Shown in pieces: positions 23,679 through 33,008 of a stretch of 64,000 nt of DNA. The DNA lies in assembly GCF_001679645.1 (NCBI RefSeq), contig NZ_LRUN01000006.1, positions 44,769 through 108,768 of the forward strand, read 5' to 3'. Within the stretch, counting starts at the first letter, position 1; the number at the start of each line of letters is the position of its first letter. Under the pieces are notes generated by a model. It saw nothing but the letters and a program-made list of their open reading frames with translations. It ran no database searches and was not told the origin of the DNA. A program made the translations under genes and the position numbers. Source of the stretch: Pseudomonas bananamidigenes (GTDB lineage: Bacteria; Pseudomonadota; Gammaproteobacteria; Pseudomonadales; Pseudomonadaceae).

Positions 23679-24791
23679 TCAGTAACCGGAAAGATCCGCC
23701 AACGGATGCCGTCCCTCCCAGACCTTGTGAAAGTGCGCCTCGACCACCGCTTCCGGCACCCGGGTAATGTCCGGCCAATGCCAGTGCGGTTTGTGATCCT
23801 TGTCGATCAGCCGCGCGCGAACCCCTTCGCTGAATTCCGGATGCCGGCAACAATTGAGGCTCAGGGTGTATTCCATCTGAAAGACTTCAGCCAACGACAA
23901 GTGGCGGGCGCGCACGATCTGTTCCCAGACAAGATGCGCGGTCAGTGGCGAACCTTCACTCATGGTTTTCGCCGCCCGGGCAATCAGCAGGTCGTTGCTG
24001 TCCCGTTGCAGGCTGAGGGCTTTCCAGGCACAGCTCACATCGCTGACATCCAGCAGATCATCGATTGCCTGACGACGCGGCAGCCATTGCGCTTCCGGCA
24101 TTTGCGCCACGGCCTCCTGCTGCAACGCCTTGAGCAGACTGTTGAGCTGCATGGCGGTCTGTTCCTGCCAGTTCAGTTGCAGCAGGCGGTCGATCAGTTC
24201 CTGCTGCTGTTCGTCGAGCAGGAAACGGTCGGCGAGGTCCAGATCGAGTGCATCGCGGCCATTCATCTGCGCGCCGGTCAGGCCGAGGAACAAACCGAGC
24301 TTGCCCGGCAGACGTGACAGAAACCAACTGGCACCGACATCCGGGTACAAACCGATGCTGATTTCCGGCATCGCCAGTCGACTGCTCGGTGTGACGATGC
24401 GAATGCTCGCACCTTGCAACAGACCCATACCGCCACCGAGCACATAACCATGGCCCCAGCAGATCAACGGTTTAGGGTAGGTGTGCAGGCTGTAGTCCAG
24501 GCGGTATTCGGCGTTGAAAAACTGCGCAGCCAGCGGCGGTACTTCGCCGGGATGCATACGACAGGCTTGCACCAGACTGCGCACTTCGCCACCGGCGCAG
24601 AAGGCCTTGGCACCGTTGCCACGCAAGAGCACGCAGACAATTTGCGCATCTTTGGCCCAGGCGCTCAGTTTGTCGTTCAGGGCGTGGATCATTGGCAGGG
24701 ACAGCGCATTGAGCGACTTTTCGGCATCGAGAGTGGCCACGCCGATGCGCGCGCCGTCGGTGCCGGTCAGTTCTTCGAAGTGCAGATTCAT
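23679..24791 (-). CDS. enoyl-CoA hydratase/isomerase family (3-hydroxyisobutyryl-CoA hydrolase type)
   Basis: This 370-residue crotonase-fold protein has AKAFCAGGEVRSL near residues 62-74 and the oxyanion-hole GHGYVLGGGMGL near 113-124, then PEISIGLYPDVGASWFLSRL. The length, and a C-terminal half absent from simple hydratases, fit the ECH_2 group. That group includes 3-hydroxyisobutyryl-CoA hydrolase of valine breakdown. No valine-pathway genes lie beside it, so the substrate is an inference. Confidence 0.85.
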   Translation of the reverse strand: MNLHFEELTGTDGARIGVATLDAEKSLNALSLPMIHALNDKLSAWAKDAQIVCVLLRGNGAKAFCAGGEVRSLVQACRMHPGEVPPLAAQFFNAEYRLDYSLHTYPKPLICWGHGYVLGGGMGLLQGASIRIVTPSSRLAMPEISIGLYPDVGASWFLSRLPGKLGLFLGLTGAQMNGRDALDLDLADRFLLDEQQQELIDRLLQLNWQEQTAMQLNSLLKALQQEAVAQMPEAQWLPRRQAIDDLLDVSDVSCAWKALSLQRDSNDLLIARAAKTMSEGSPLTAHLVWEQIVRARHLSLAEVFQMEYTLSLNCCRHPEFSEGVRARLIDKDHKPHWHWPDITRVPEAVVEAHFHKVWEGRHPLADLSGY

Positions 24792-24923
24792 CGTGACCTC
24801 GATCGGGAATTTGAACGATCAGTATGATCGCTGTGTGGGAAAGTGCCGGATCTGCGTCAGATCAATTGACAAGCGTGGTCGGCTTTCCTAGGGTTCGCCC
24901 CATTGTTTTTGCCGGGTATGACC

Positions 24924-25619
24924 ATGACTGCTGACGACCGTATCAAACTCGAACCGAGCTGGAAGGAGGCACTGCGTGCCGAATTCGACCAGCCCTACAT
25001 GGCAGAGTTGCGCACTTTTCTGCAGCAGGAGCGGGCGGCCGGCAAGGAAATCTATCCGCCGGGCCCGCTGATTTTCAATGCACTGAACTCGACGCCACTG
25101 GACAAGGTGAAGGTGGTCATCCTTGGTCAGGATCCGTACCACGGCCCCGGCCAGGCCCACGGCTTGTGCTTCTCGGTGCAACCGGGCGTGCCGGCGCCGC
25201 CGTCGCTGGTCAACATCTATAAAGAGTTGAAACGCGATCTGAACATCGACATCCCCAACCATGGCTATCTGCAGAGCTGGGCCGATCAGGGGGTGCTGAT
25301 GCTCAACACCACCATGACCGTCGAGCGCGCCAATGCCAACGCGCACAAGGACAAGGGCTGGCAGTTTTTCACCGACCGGATCATCGAAGTGGTCAGCCAG
25401 CGGCAGCCGCATCTGGTGTTCATGCTCTGGGGCTCCCATGCCCAGAGCAAACAGAAGCTGATCGACGCCACCAAGCATCTGGTACTGACCTCGGTGCATC
25501 CATCGCCGCTGTCGGCCTATCGCGGCTTCTTTGGCTGCGGGCACTTCAGCCGTACCAACAAGTTCCTGGAGCAGAACGGCGAAGCGCCGATCGAGTGGCG
25601 TTTGCCCGCCGTCGTCTGA
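24924..25619 (+). CDS. ung: uracil-DNA glycosylase
   Basis: This 231-residue family 1 UDG removes uracil from DNA at the start of base-excision repair. The water-activating site is [15 protein letters not shown] with D70, and the minor-groove loop [13 protein letters not shown] carries H192. ATG 24924 gives the length usual in Pseudomonas; ATG 24918 is two codons upstream and is also possible. It is divergent from the acyl-CoA hydrolase-like gene. Confidence 0.95.
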   Translation: MTADDRIKLEPSWKEALRAEFDQPYMAELRTFLQQERAAGKEIYPPGPLIFNALNSTPLDKVKVVILGQDPYHGPGQAHGLCFSVQPGVPAPPSLVNIYKELKRDLNIDIPNHGYLQSWADQGVLMLNTTMTVERANANAHKDKGWQFFTDRIIEVVSQRQPHLVFMLWGSHAQSKQKLIDATKHLVLTSVHPSPLSAYRGFFGCGHFSRTNKFLEQNGEAPIEWRLPAVV

Positions 25620-25622
25620 TCG

Positions 25623-26651
25623 TCAGGGCTGGCGGTTCCAGTACTTGAACAACGGTTCCGCCAGAAACAACACGAACAGCAGCCGCATCACCTGCATCGC
25701 CGTCACCAGAGGCACCGACAGTTGCAGGGTTTCCGCCGTCAGGCTCATCTCGGCGATCCCGCCGGGCATCATGCCCAGGGTCAGCGAACGCAGATCCAGA
25801 TGGGTCATTGCACTCAGTCCCAGCGCCGCCAGTGTGGCGATCAACATGGTCAGCGCCGTACCGATCAACGTACGCCCCATGAACGACGGTGCGCGGCGAA
25901 AGAACTGCCGATTGAAATGACAGCCGAGTCCGCTGCCGATCAGCCACTGGCCGATCTGGCTGCCGCTATTGGGCAGACCGATGTGCAGATCCCAGCCGAT
26001 GCTCACCGCCGCGCTGACCAGCAACGGCCCGAACAGCCACGGATTGGGCTGGCGCAGACGTTGCCAGAACCAGGCGAGCAGACCGCCCGCCGGAAACAGA
26101 AACGCCAGCCAGCGCCAATCGACGCTGCCGGCGTGAGAAATCGGGGCACCATCGCCCAGCAGATATTTGAATGCCGCCGGCACACACAGCACCACCACCA
26201 GCACCCGCAAGCTTTGCCCGGCCGCGACGTGGCTGAGCATCGCGCCGTTGCGGGCGCCGAGGTTGACCATCTCACCGGAGCCGCCGGGCATGCTGGAGAA
26301 AAACGCCGTGGCGCGATCCTCACCGGTACGGCGCATCAGCCAAACGCCGACCACCGCCGACAGGCTGGTGACCAACGCCCCGAAGAAAATCAGGCCGAAG
26401 TGGCTCAGCACCTGTTCCATCACCGGTGGAGTGAAGTGCAGGCCGATGCCGATCCCGACGATCCACTGACCGCACTTGCGGCCGCCAGGGATTTCCGTCA
26501 GTTGCCACGGGGTCAGGCAGCGCACGAGGATGATCGCCAGTAACGAGCCGACCATCCACGGCAGCGGCCAGCCGATCTGGCTGGCGATAAAACCGCCAAG
26601 CAGACCGACCAGCGGGGTTCCCCACCAGGTTTTGAAGGACCGATCAGACAT
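25623..26651 (-). CDS. AbrB-family inner-membrane protein (PF05145)
   Basis: This 342-residue protein is highly hydrophobic, with about 9-10 membrane segments in two repeats. Each repeat holds a G-P/L-PWMVGSL-like or RQPNPWLFGPLL-like motif. It matches the AbrB/putative ammonia monooxygenase-associated family, which is unrelated to the B. subtilis AbrB regulator. Its start overlaps the tctA stop by 8 bp, so it is translationally coupled to the tripartite tricarboxylate transporter. A transport or regulatory role with that system is likely but unproven. Confidence 0.85.
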   Translation of the reverse strand: MSDRSFKTWWGTPLVGLLGGFIASQIGWPLPWMVGSLLAIILVRCLTPWQLTEIPGGRKCGQWIVGIGIGLHFTPPVMEQVLSHFGLIFFGALVTSLSAVVGVWLMRRTGEDRATAFFSSMPGGSGEMVNLGARNGAMLSHVAAGQSLRVLVVVLCVPAAFKYLLGDGAPISHAGSVDWRWLAFLFPAGGLLAWFWQRLRQPNPWLFGPLLVSAAVSIGWDLHIGLPNSGSQIGQWLIGSGLGCHFNRQFFRRAPSFMGRTLIGTALTMLIATLAALGLSAMTHLDLRSLTLGMMPGGIAEMSLTAETLQLSVPLVTAMQVMRLLFVLFLAEPLFKYWNRQP

Positions 26652-28158
26652 CGGCGACGACGCGCCGGGCGACCGAACGTTTGCGCCAGATACGCAGCAA
26701 CGGCATCAGCAACATGATCGCGGTCAGGATCCAGACACCGAAGGTGATCGGGCTCGACCAGAGGATTTCCAGCGCACCGTTGGAGATCGACAGCGCACGG
26801 CGCAGGTTCTGCTCCATCAAGCCGCCGAGGATGAATCCCAGCAGCACTGGCGACAGCGGGAAGTCCAGTTTGCGCAGGATGTAACCGAAGATGCCGATGC
26901 CGACCATCAGAAACAGGTCGAACGTGGTGGCATGCACCGCGTACACACCGATCCCGGTAATGATCGCGATCACCGGCACGAGGGCCCAGTTCGGCACGGC
27001 GAGGATGCGGGTGAAGATGCGGATCATCGGAATGTTCAGGATCACCAGCATGATGTTGGCGATGAACAGTGAAGCGATCAGGCCCCAGACGATGTCCGGT
27101 TGTTGCTGGAACAGCAGCGGGCCCGGGGTGATGTTGTACAGCGACAGTGCGCCGATCATCACCGCCGTGGTGCCTGAGCCCGGTACGCCGAGGGTCAGCA
27201 TCGGCACCAGCGCGCCGCAGGCGGATGCGCCGATGGCGGTTTCCGGGGCGGCGAGGCCGCGTCTGTCACCTTCACCGAATTTGCCGTCGGCACCGGCGAT
27301 GCGTTTCTCGGTCATGTAGGCCACGGCACTGGCCAGGGTCGCGCCGGCGCCAGGCAATACGCCCATGATGAAACCGAGCAGGCCGCAGCGGATGTTCACC
27401 ACGAACACCGACGCCGCTTCCTTGAGGTTGAACATCATCCGTCCGGTGGCTTTTACGGCTTCCTGGCCACGGTGGGTTTTCTCCAGCAGCAACAGGATTT
27501 CGCTGATCGAGAACAGACCCAGCACCAGCACCACGAACTGAATGCCGTCGGTCAGGTGAATATTGTCGCCGGTGAAGCGGTACACGCCGCTGTTGGCGTC
27601 GATGCCGACGCTGGACAGGAACAGACCGATCAGCGCTGCAATAAATGTCTTCAGCGGTCGGTCACCTGCCATGCCGCCCAGGCAGACAATCGCGAACACC
27701 ATCAGGACGAAATATTCCGCCGGCCCGAAAGCGATGGCCCATTTCGCCAGCAGCGGGGCGAACAGCACCATGCCGCAAGTGGCGATGAGCGCACCGATGA
27801 ACGAGCTCCATGCCGACAACGACAGCGCCACACCGGCGAATCCCTGACGGGCCATCGGATAGCCGTCGAGGGTGGTCATCACAGTGGAAGCTTCGCCGGG
27901 AATGTTCAGCAGGATCGAACTGATCCGGCCCCCGTATTCACAGCCCAGGTACACCGCCGCCAGCAGGATCAGCGCCGACTCCGGCGGCAGACCGAGGGCG
28001 AAGGCGATCGGAATCAGCAGTGCCACGCCATTGATCGGGCCCAGGCCCGGCAGCAGGCCGACGACGGTGCCGATCAGCGTACCGGTCAGCGCGGTGACCA
28101 GGTTATACGGGCTCAGCGCGACGCCGAAGCCCTGTCCCAAATATCCGAGCGTATCCAT
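26644..28158 (-). CDS. tctA: tripartite tricarboxylate transporter large permease TctA
   Basis: This 504-residue inner-membrane protein has about 11-12 membrane segments. The TctA signatures are GLLPGLGPINGVALLIP near residues 36-52, a second GVLPGAGATLASAVAYMTEK, and GVPGSGTTAVMIGAL. It is the transport pore of the TTT system for tricarboxylates or related acids. It starts 1 bp after the tctB stop and is followed by the coupled AbrB-family gene. TctDE lies divergently upstream of the operon. Confidence 0.95.
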   Translation of the reverse strand: MDTLGYLGQGFGVALSPYNLVTALTGTLIGTVVGLLPGLGPINGVALLIPIAFALGLPPESALILLAAVYLGCEYGGRISSILLNIPGEASTVMTTLDGYPMARQGFAGVALSLSAWSSFIGALIATCGMVLFAPLLAKWAIAFGPAEYFVLMVFAIVCLGGMAGDRPLKTFIAALIGLFLSSVGIDANSGVYRFTGDNIHLTDGIQFVVLVLGLFSISEILLLLEKTHRGQEAVKATGRMMFNLKEAASVFVVNIRCGLLGFIMGVLPGAGATLASAVAYMTEKRIAGADGKFGEGDRRGLAAPETAIGASACGALVPMLTLGVPGSGTTAVMIGALSLYNITPGPLLFQQQPDIVWGLIASLFIANIMLVILNIPMIRIFTRILAVPNWALVPVIAIITGIGVYAVHATTFDLFLMVGIGIFGYILRKLDFPLSPVLLGFILGGLMEQNLRRALSISNGALEILWSSPITFGVWILTAIMLLMPLLRIWRKRSVARRVVADV

Positions 28159-28159
28159 A

Positions 28160-28618
28160 TCAGTTCTCCAGAACGTCGAGCAGGCCGAGGGGCAGCGGTA
28201 CGTCCATCAGACGGTCGAACAGCAGGTACAGACCGATGGCCATCAGCGTGGTCACCACGATGCTCGGCAGCCAGCGGCCACCGTACAGGCGCGCCATCGG
28301 GATGCCGATCACGCAACTGCTGAGGATGAAACCCAAGGGCTCGAACAGACCGGCGAACACCAGCAGCAACAGCACGCAGATACCGATCTTGGTCAGGGTT
28401 TCACGGTCCAGCGGCGGTTCGTCTTCGCTGTGTTTGATCGGCGCCGGGCGAAACAGCATGTACAGCAGCGCCAGGCTCATCAGGCCGAGCATCAGCAGGG
28501 GAAATGCCCGCGGGCCGACCGGTTCGTAGGAAAACGCCGCCTGATAGGGCCAGGCCATCAGTGCCAGGCCGGCACAGGCCAGCAGCAACACCGAAGCAAA
28601 AATGCGTTGAATAAGCAT
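28160..28618 (-). CDS. tctB: tripartite tricarboxylate transporter small permease TctB
   Basis: This 152-residue protein has four membrane segments and the usual TctB length. It starts at ATG 28618 (MLIQRIFASVLLLACAG), with AGGAG 7 bp upstream. The DUF1468/TctB pattern GFILSSCVIGIPMARLYG is visible near residue 97. It stands between tctC and tctA, in the order typical of the operon. Confidence 0.9.
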   Translation of the reverse strand: MLIQRIFASVLLLACAGLALMAWPYQAAFSYEPVGPRAFPLLMLGLMSLALLYMLFRPAPIKHSEDEPPLDRETLTKIGICVLLLLVFAGLFEPLGFILSSCVIGIPMARLYGGRWLPSIVVTTLMAIGLYLLFDRLMDVPLPLGLLDVLEN

Positions 28619-28676
28619 GAGGAACTCCTGGGCCACGACCTCGAAACGCGAGGCCATGGCCGCTAGACAGAGACGA

Positions 28677-29654
28677 TCACTGGATCAGGCCGAACTCTTT
28701 GGCCAGCACTTTGTAATCCGCGACTTGTTTCTTGACGTAGGTGTCCAGCTCCGGGCCGGTCATGGCGAACGGGAACAGTTCACGCTGATCGCGCAGCTTG
28801 GCGAACTCTTCGGACGTCAGCAGCTTGTCGAAGGCCTCTTTCCACCAGGCGTAGTCTTCATCGCTGACTTTCGGCCCGAGGTAGAAGCCGCGAACCACCG
28901 GCCAGACGATGTCGTAGCCTTGCTCGCGAGCAGTCGGGATGTCTTTCATTTCCGGCTCGTCCAGGCGTTTCTCGGCGAACACGGCCAGCAGGCGCATGTC
29001 ACCGCTCTGGATATGCGGCATGGAGTCGGAGATGTCGGTGCTGCCGACCTGGATGTGGCCGCCGAGCAGGGCGGTGGCGATTTCGCCGCCGCCTTCGAGG
29101 GCGACATAACGCAGGTCGCGCGGGTTGATCCCGGCAGCCTTGGCGATCAGTGCGGTCTGCATCCAGTCCTGGCTGCCGACGGTACCACCGGAGCCGATGA
29201 CCACGGCGCTCGGATCTTTCTTCAGTGCCTGAACGAGATCATCAAGGGTCTTGTAGGGTGAATCGCTTTTCACCGCGATGGCGCCATAGCTGGTGCCGAC
29301 CGCCGCCAGCCAGCGCACATTGGTTTCATCGAAACGGCCGAACTTGCCCTGCGCCAGGTTCAGCAGCGAACCGCTGGACCAGGCCACCAGCGTGCCGGCA
29401 TCCGCCGGGCGCTGAGCCACGACGGCGTTGTACGCCACCGCGCCGACACCGCCAGGCATGTAGGTCACGCGCATCGGTTTGGTCAGCAGTTTTTCGTTGA
29501 CCAGCGCGCTTTGCGCCAGTTTGCAGGTCAGGTCGAAACCGCCGCCGGGGGAGGCCGGGGCGATGCATTCCGGGCGTTTCGGTTCAGCCATCAATTGACC
29601 GGCGAACAACATGACGCCAGCGGCCAGAGCGACTTTACGCAGTGATAAGTTCAT
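28677..29654 (-). CDS. tctC: tripartite tricarboxylate transporter substrate-binding protein TctC
   Basis: This 325-residue protein has a signal peptide ending at GQLMA-EPKRPECIAP. The mature protein has the Bug/TctC signature APASPGGGFDLTCKLAQSAL near its start and MPGGVGAVAYNAV near 67. It is the periplasmic receptor that delivers a tricarboxylate (often citrate) to TctBA. It is the first gene of the tctCBA operon, and tctDE is transcribed away from it. Confidence 0.93.
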   Translation of the reverse strand: MNLSLRKVALAAGVMLFAGQLMAEPKRPECIAPASPGGGFDLTCKLAQSALVNEKLLTKPMRVTYMPGGVGAVAYNAVVAQRPADAGTLVAWSSGSLLNLAQGKFGRFDETNVRWLAAVGTSYGAIAVKSDSPYKTLDDLVQALKKDPSAVVIGSGGTVGSQDWMQTALIAKAAGINPRDLRYVALEGGGEIATALLGGHIQVGSTDISDSMPHIQSGDMRLLAVFAEKRLDEPEMKDIPTAREQGYDIVWPVVRGFYLGPKVSDEDYAWWKEAFDKLLTSEEFAKLRDQRELFPFAMTGPELDTYVKKQVADYKVLAKEFGLIQ

Positions 29655-29716
29655 CGATGTCTCCTTGGGAGTTGTTGTTATGGACGTACTGAATTACCAA
29701 AGGGCAACGCTATAGC

Positions 29717-29860
29717 TCACCAGCAGACGCACTTCATCTCGAAGTAATCGGCGTAGCTCATCGGTGCAAAACCGGCGAGGGCGGCGGCGCTGGCAAGGGC
29801 GGTATGGCTGAAACGGGAAGGAAGAACAGGCGTAGGAGCCTTGGTCTGCAAGGTCGGCAT
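29717..29860 (-). CDS. possible 47-residue peptide ending in CVCW
   Basis: A frame from ATG 29860, with GGAG 10 bp upstream, encodes 47 residues: a Thr/Pro-rich N-terminus, an alanine-rich hydrophobic segment (FSHTALASAAALAGFAPMSY) and a compact end DYFEMKCVCW. It lies between tctC and the divergent tctD, on the tctC strand. It could be a small secreted or membrane peptide. The weak ribosome-binding site and short length leave chance possible. Confidence 0.4.
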   Translation of the reverse strand: MPTLQTKAPTPVLPSRFSHTALASAAALAGFAPMSYADYFEMKCVCW

Positions 29861-30098
29861 GCGAGGGGTACTCCGTTTATTGTTCTTATTGGTCGAAAAC
29901 GCTTCGAGGCGTTTTTCGTATCGCTGTGTGGCAGCAGCGACGGAAGCCGAAACATTCCGTAACCCGACTCTATCGGCCAAACCTTTCGCTAACCTTTCAG
30001 CGGCCTTTAACGCGTTTTCGGGCTTCACAGCGGCGGTTGCGGCTGTAAACTCCGCGGCAAAGAATGGCGTCGGCCATCCCTGAATGAGGTAGAGATCC

Positions 30099-30770
30099 AT
30101 GCGTGTTCTGCTCGTCGAAGACCATCTGCCACTGGCCGAAAGCGTTGCCCAGGCGCTCAAGAGCACGGGGTTGACCGTGGATGTGTTGCACGATGGCGTG
30201 GCCGCCGACCTGGCGCTGGGCAGCGAGGAATACGCAATGGCGATCCTTGATGTCGGCCTGCCGCGCATGGATGGATTCGAGGTGCTGGCACGCCTGCGGG
30301 CCCGGGGCAAGAATCTGCCGGTACTGATGCTGACCGCTCGCAGTGACGTCAAGGATCGGGTTCACGGGCTCAATCTCGGGGCTGACGATTATCTGGCCAA
30401 GCCGTTTGAATTGACGGAGCTTGAGGCCCGGGTCAAAGCCCTGTTGCGCCGCAGTGTGCTCGGCGGTGAACGCTTGCAGCGCTGTGGTGTGCTGGCCTAT
30501 GACCTGGAGACCCGGCGCTTTACCCTCGGCGAAGAGTTACTCACGCTGACTTCCCGCGAGCAGGCTGTGCTCGAAGCACTGATCGCCCGTCCCGGGCGGG
30601 TGATGAGCAAGGAGCAACTGGCCTCGCAAGTGTTCGGTCTCGACGAGGAAGCCAGCCCCGACGCCATCGAAATCTACGTGCATCGCCTGCGCAAGAAGCT
30701 CGACGGCCATGCGGTGGCCATCGTGACCTTCCGGGGCCTGGGGTATCTGCTGGAAAGCCGCGATGCATAA
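30099..30770 (+). CDS. tctD: response regulator TctD
   Basis: This 223-residue OmpR-type regulator has a receiver domain with the phospho-acceptor D51 (AILDVGLPRMDGF) and the KPF lysine near 102. A winged-helix DNA-binding domain follows (EIYVHRLRKKLDGHAVAIVT). It overlaps tctE by 8 bp and is divergent from tctCBA, so it is the expected activator of that operon in response to external tricarboxylates. Confidence 0.92.
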   Translation: MRVLLVEDHLPLAESVAQALKSTGLTVDVLHDGVAADLALGSEEYAMAILDVGLPRMDGFEVLARLRARGKNLPVLMLTARSDVKDRVHGLNLGADDYLAKPFELTELEARVKALLRRSVLGGERLQRCGVLAYDLETRRFTLGEELLTLTSREQAVLEALIARPGRVMSKEQLASQVFGLDEEASPDAIEIYVHRLRKKLDGHAVAIVTFRGLGYLLESRDA

Positions 30771-32148
30771 GCCCAGCAGCCTGCGCTGGCGATTGTTGTG
30801 GAACCTCGCGCTGCTGCTGGTGGTGTTGATGCTGGCCAGCGGCTTGAGCGCCTACTGGAACGGTCGCGAAGCCGCCGATACCGCTTATGACCGCACGCTG
30901 CTGGCGTCGGCCCGCACCATTGCCGCAGGTCTGTCTCAACGTGATGGCAGTCTGAGTGCCGATGTGCCCTACGTGGCGCTGGACACCTTCGCCTACGACA
31001 GCGCCGGGCGCATCTATTACCAGGTCAACGACATCCATCAGAAACTGATTTCCGGTTACGAAAACCTGCCCGGCCCGCCGCCCGGAACGCCGCGAACCGA
31101 CAGTTACCCGGCGCTCGCGCGTTTTTACAACGCCACCTATCAGGGCCAGAACGTGCGCGTGGTCAGCCTGTTGAAAGCGGTGACCGAACCGAACATGAAT
31201 GGCATGGCGGAAATCCGTGTCGCCGAAACTGATGAAGCACGCGTCAGCATGGCCCGCAGCCTGGCGGCAGACACGTTGCTGCGGCTCGGCATGCTGGCAA
31301 TCGGTGCGTTGCTGCTGGTGTGGTTTGCCGTCAGTGCGGCACTGCGGCCGATCGAGCGCTTGCGCACGGCGGTGGAAGAGCGACAGCCGGATGATCTGCG
31401 GCCCTTGCCGCTGGTGGAAGTGCAGCACGAATTGTGGCCGCTGGTGCGAGCGCTCAATCACTTTACCGAACGCCTGCGCGGGCAGTTCGAGCGGCAGGCG
31501 CAATTCATTGCCGATGCGGCCCACGAACTGCGTACACCGCTGGCAGCGCTCAAGGCGCGACTTGAGCTGGGTCTGCGCTCCGGTGAGCCGCAGACCTGGC
31601 GCGAGACACTCGAATCATCGGCACAAAGTACCGATCGCCTGACCCATCTGGCCAACCAGTTGTTGTCGCTGGCCCGGGTGGAAAACGGTGCCCGGGCGAT
31701 TGCCGAGGGTGGCGCACAATTGCTTGATCTGAGCCAACTGGCCCGGGAACTGGGCATGGCCATGGCACCGCTGGCCCATGCGCGGGGCGTCGCTCTGGCA
31801 CTGGAGGCCGATGAGCCCGTGTGGCTGCGCGGCGAGCCGACGTTGCTCAATGAACTGCTGAGCAACCTGGTGGATAACGCGCTGGCCCATACACCATCGG
31901 GGGGCAACGTCATTCTGCGGGTGTTGCCACCGGCGGTGCTTGAGGTCGAGGACGACGGCCCGGGCATTCCGCAGGATGAACGTGACCGGGTGTTCGAGCG
32001 CTTCTACCGGCGCAATCAGCAGGTTGCCGGTTCCGGGCTGGGGCTGGCGATTGTCGGGGAAATCTGTCGCGCGCATCTGGCGCAGATCACACTGCATGAT
32101 GGTGAGCAGGCGGGTTTGAAGGTGCGGGTGAGTTTTATCGCGGGCTGA
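30763..32148 (+). CDS. tctE: sensor histidine kinase TctE
   Basis: This 461-residue membrane kinase has an N-terminal membrane segment (about 8-30), a periplasmic 2CSK_N-type sensor region (32-165), a second membrane segment (about 173-193), a HAMP-like linker, and a HisKA domain with the phosphorylated H254 in DAAHELRTPLAALKARLE. The HATPase domain has DNAL, DDGPGIP and GSGLGLAIV boxes. Coupled start with tctD. It probably senses citrate-like compounds. Confidence 0.92.
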   Translation: MHKPSSLRWRLLWNLALLLVVLMLASGLSAYWNGREAADTAYDRTLLASARTIAAGLSQRDGSLSADVPYVALDTFAYDSAGRIYYQVNDIHQKLISGYENLPGPPPGTPRTDSYPALARFYNATYQGQNVRVVSLLKAVTEPNMNGMAEIRVAETDEARVSMARSLAADTLLRLGMLAIGALLLVWFAVSAALRPIERLRTAVEERQPDDLRPLPLVEVQHELWPLVRALNHFTERLRGQFERQAQFIADAAHELRTPLAALKARLELGLRSGEPQTWRETLESSAQSTDRLTHLANQLLSLARVENGARAIAEGGAQLLDLSQLARELGMAMAPLAHARGVALALEADEPVWLRGEPTLLNELLSNLVDNALAHTPSGGNVILRVLPPAVLEVEDDGPGIPQDERDRVFERFYRRNQQVAGSGLGLAIVGEICRAHLAQITLHDGEQAGLKVRVSFIAG

Positions 32149-32151
32149 GAC

Positions 32152-32973
32152 TCAGTAGAACATCGACCGCGACTCTTCCAGATCCGCGCACATCGCCTTG
32201 TTGTCGATGTCGATTCCGAGCTTGCGAAAGGCTGGAACGCTGAGCGGGTCGATGCGGGCGAGGGGGTGATCGCTGTCCTTGTGGCAATACAGGCTGGCCA
32301 CCTGTACCAGATCCACGTAGTCGACCTGCGGCGATTCGCGTTTCAGATCTTGATACAGCCCGGGCAACGCCACGAGTCGCTCGGGGAACTCCCAGACCTG
32401 CAGCAATTTGTCGCCGATCAGCGGATGAATGTGATCGATCACGTGGTTGAGGCTGACCGGATCGGACAGCAATTCATAGTGATCTTCGGCGTAGGTCAGG
32501 ATCGGCAGCACGCCGATCTGGTGCACCAGCCCGCCCAATGCAGCCTGATCAGGCTTGAGTTGGGTATGGCGCCGACACAGGGCATAGCTGACCCCGGCGA
32601 TTTCCAGACTCTTGCGCCACACCTCGCGCATCTTCTGTTCCACCACCTCGGAGCGGGCGTGGAAGATCTGCTCCATCACCAGACCGATCGCCAGGTTGCT
32701 GCTGTAGTTGACGCCCAGCCGGGTAATCGCGGTGTGCAGGTCAGTGACTTCCTGGGTGGCGCGCAGCAACGGGCTGTTGACCACTTTGATCAGCCGCGCG
32801 GACAGTGCCGTGTCGCGGCCGATCACTTTGCTCAGGTCGCTGACGCTGATGTCCGGGTCTTCGGCGGCCTTGCGAATCTGCAGGGCCACTTCCGGTAACG
32901 TTGGCAGAACCAGGTCATCGTTATCGATGGCCTCAACCAAATCCTGTTGGACCTTATCCGCCAGCTCACTCAT
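32152..32973 (-). CDS. HDOD domain-containing protein
   Basis: This 273-residue cytoplasmic protein is almost all one HDOD domain (about 20-220), with LPTLPEVALQIRKAAEDPDI near residue 23, DLSKVIGRDTALSARLIKVV near 46 and LGGLVHQIGVLPILTYAE near 145. HDOD proteins act in signalling and lack full HD catalytic residues. It is convergent with tctE and stands alone. Its partner is unknown. Confidence 0.88.
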   Translation of the reverse strand: MSELADKVQQDLVEAIDNDDLVLPTLPEVALQIRKAAEDPDISVSDLSKVIGRDTALSARLIKVVNSPLLRATQEVTDLHTAITRLGVNYSSNLAIGLVMEQIFHARSEVVEQKMREVWRKSLEIAGVSYALCRRHTQLKPDQAALGGLVHQIGVLPILTYAEDHYELLSDPVSLNHVIDHIHPLIGDKLLQVWEFPERLVALPGLYQDLKRESPQVDYVDLVQVASLYCHKDSDHPLARIDPLSVPAFRKLGIDIDNKAMCADLEESRSMFY

Positions 32974-33008
32974 GTCATTTCTCTAGGGTGTTGCAACAAA
33001 TACTGCGA

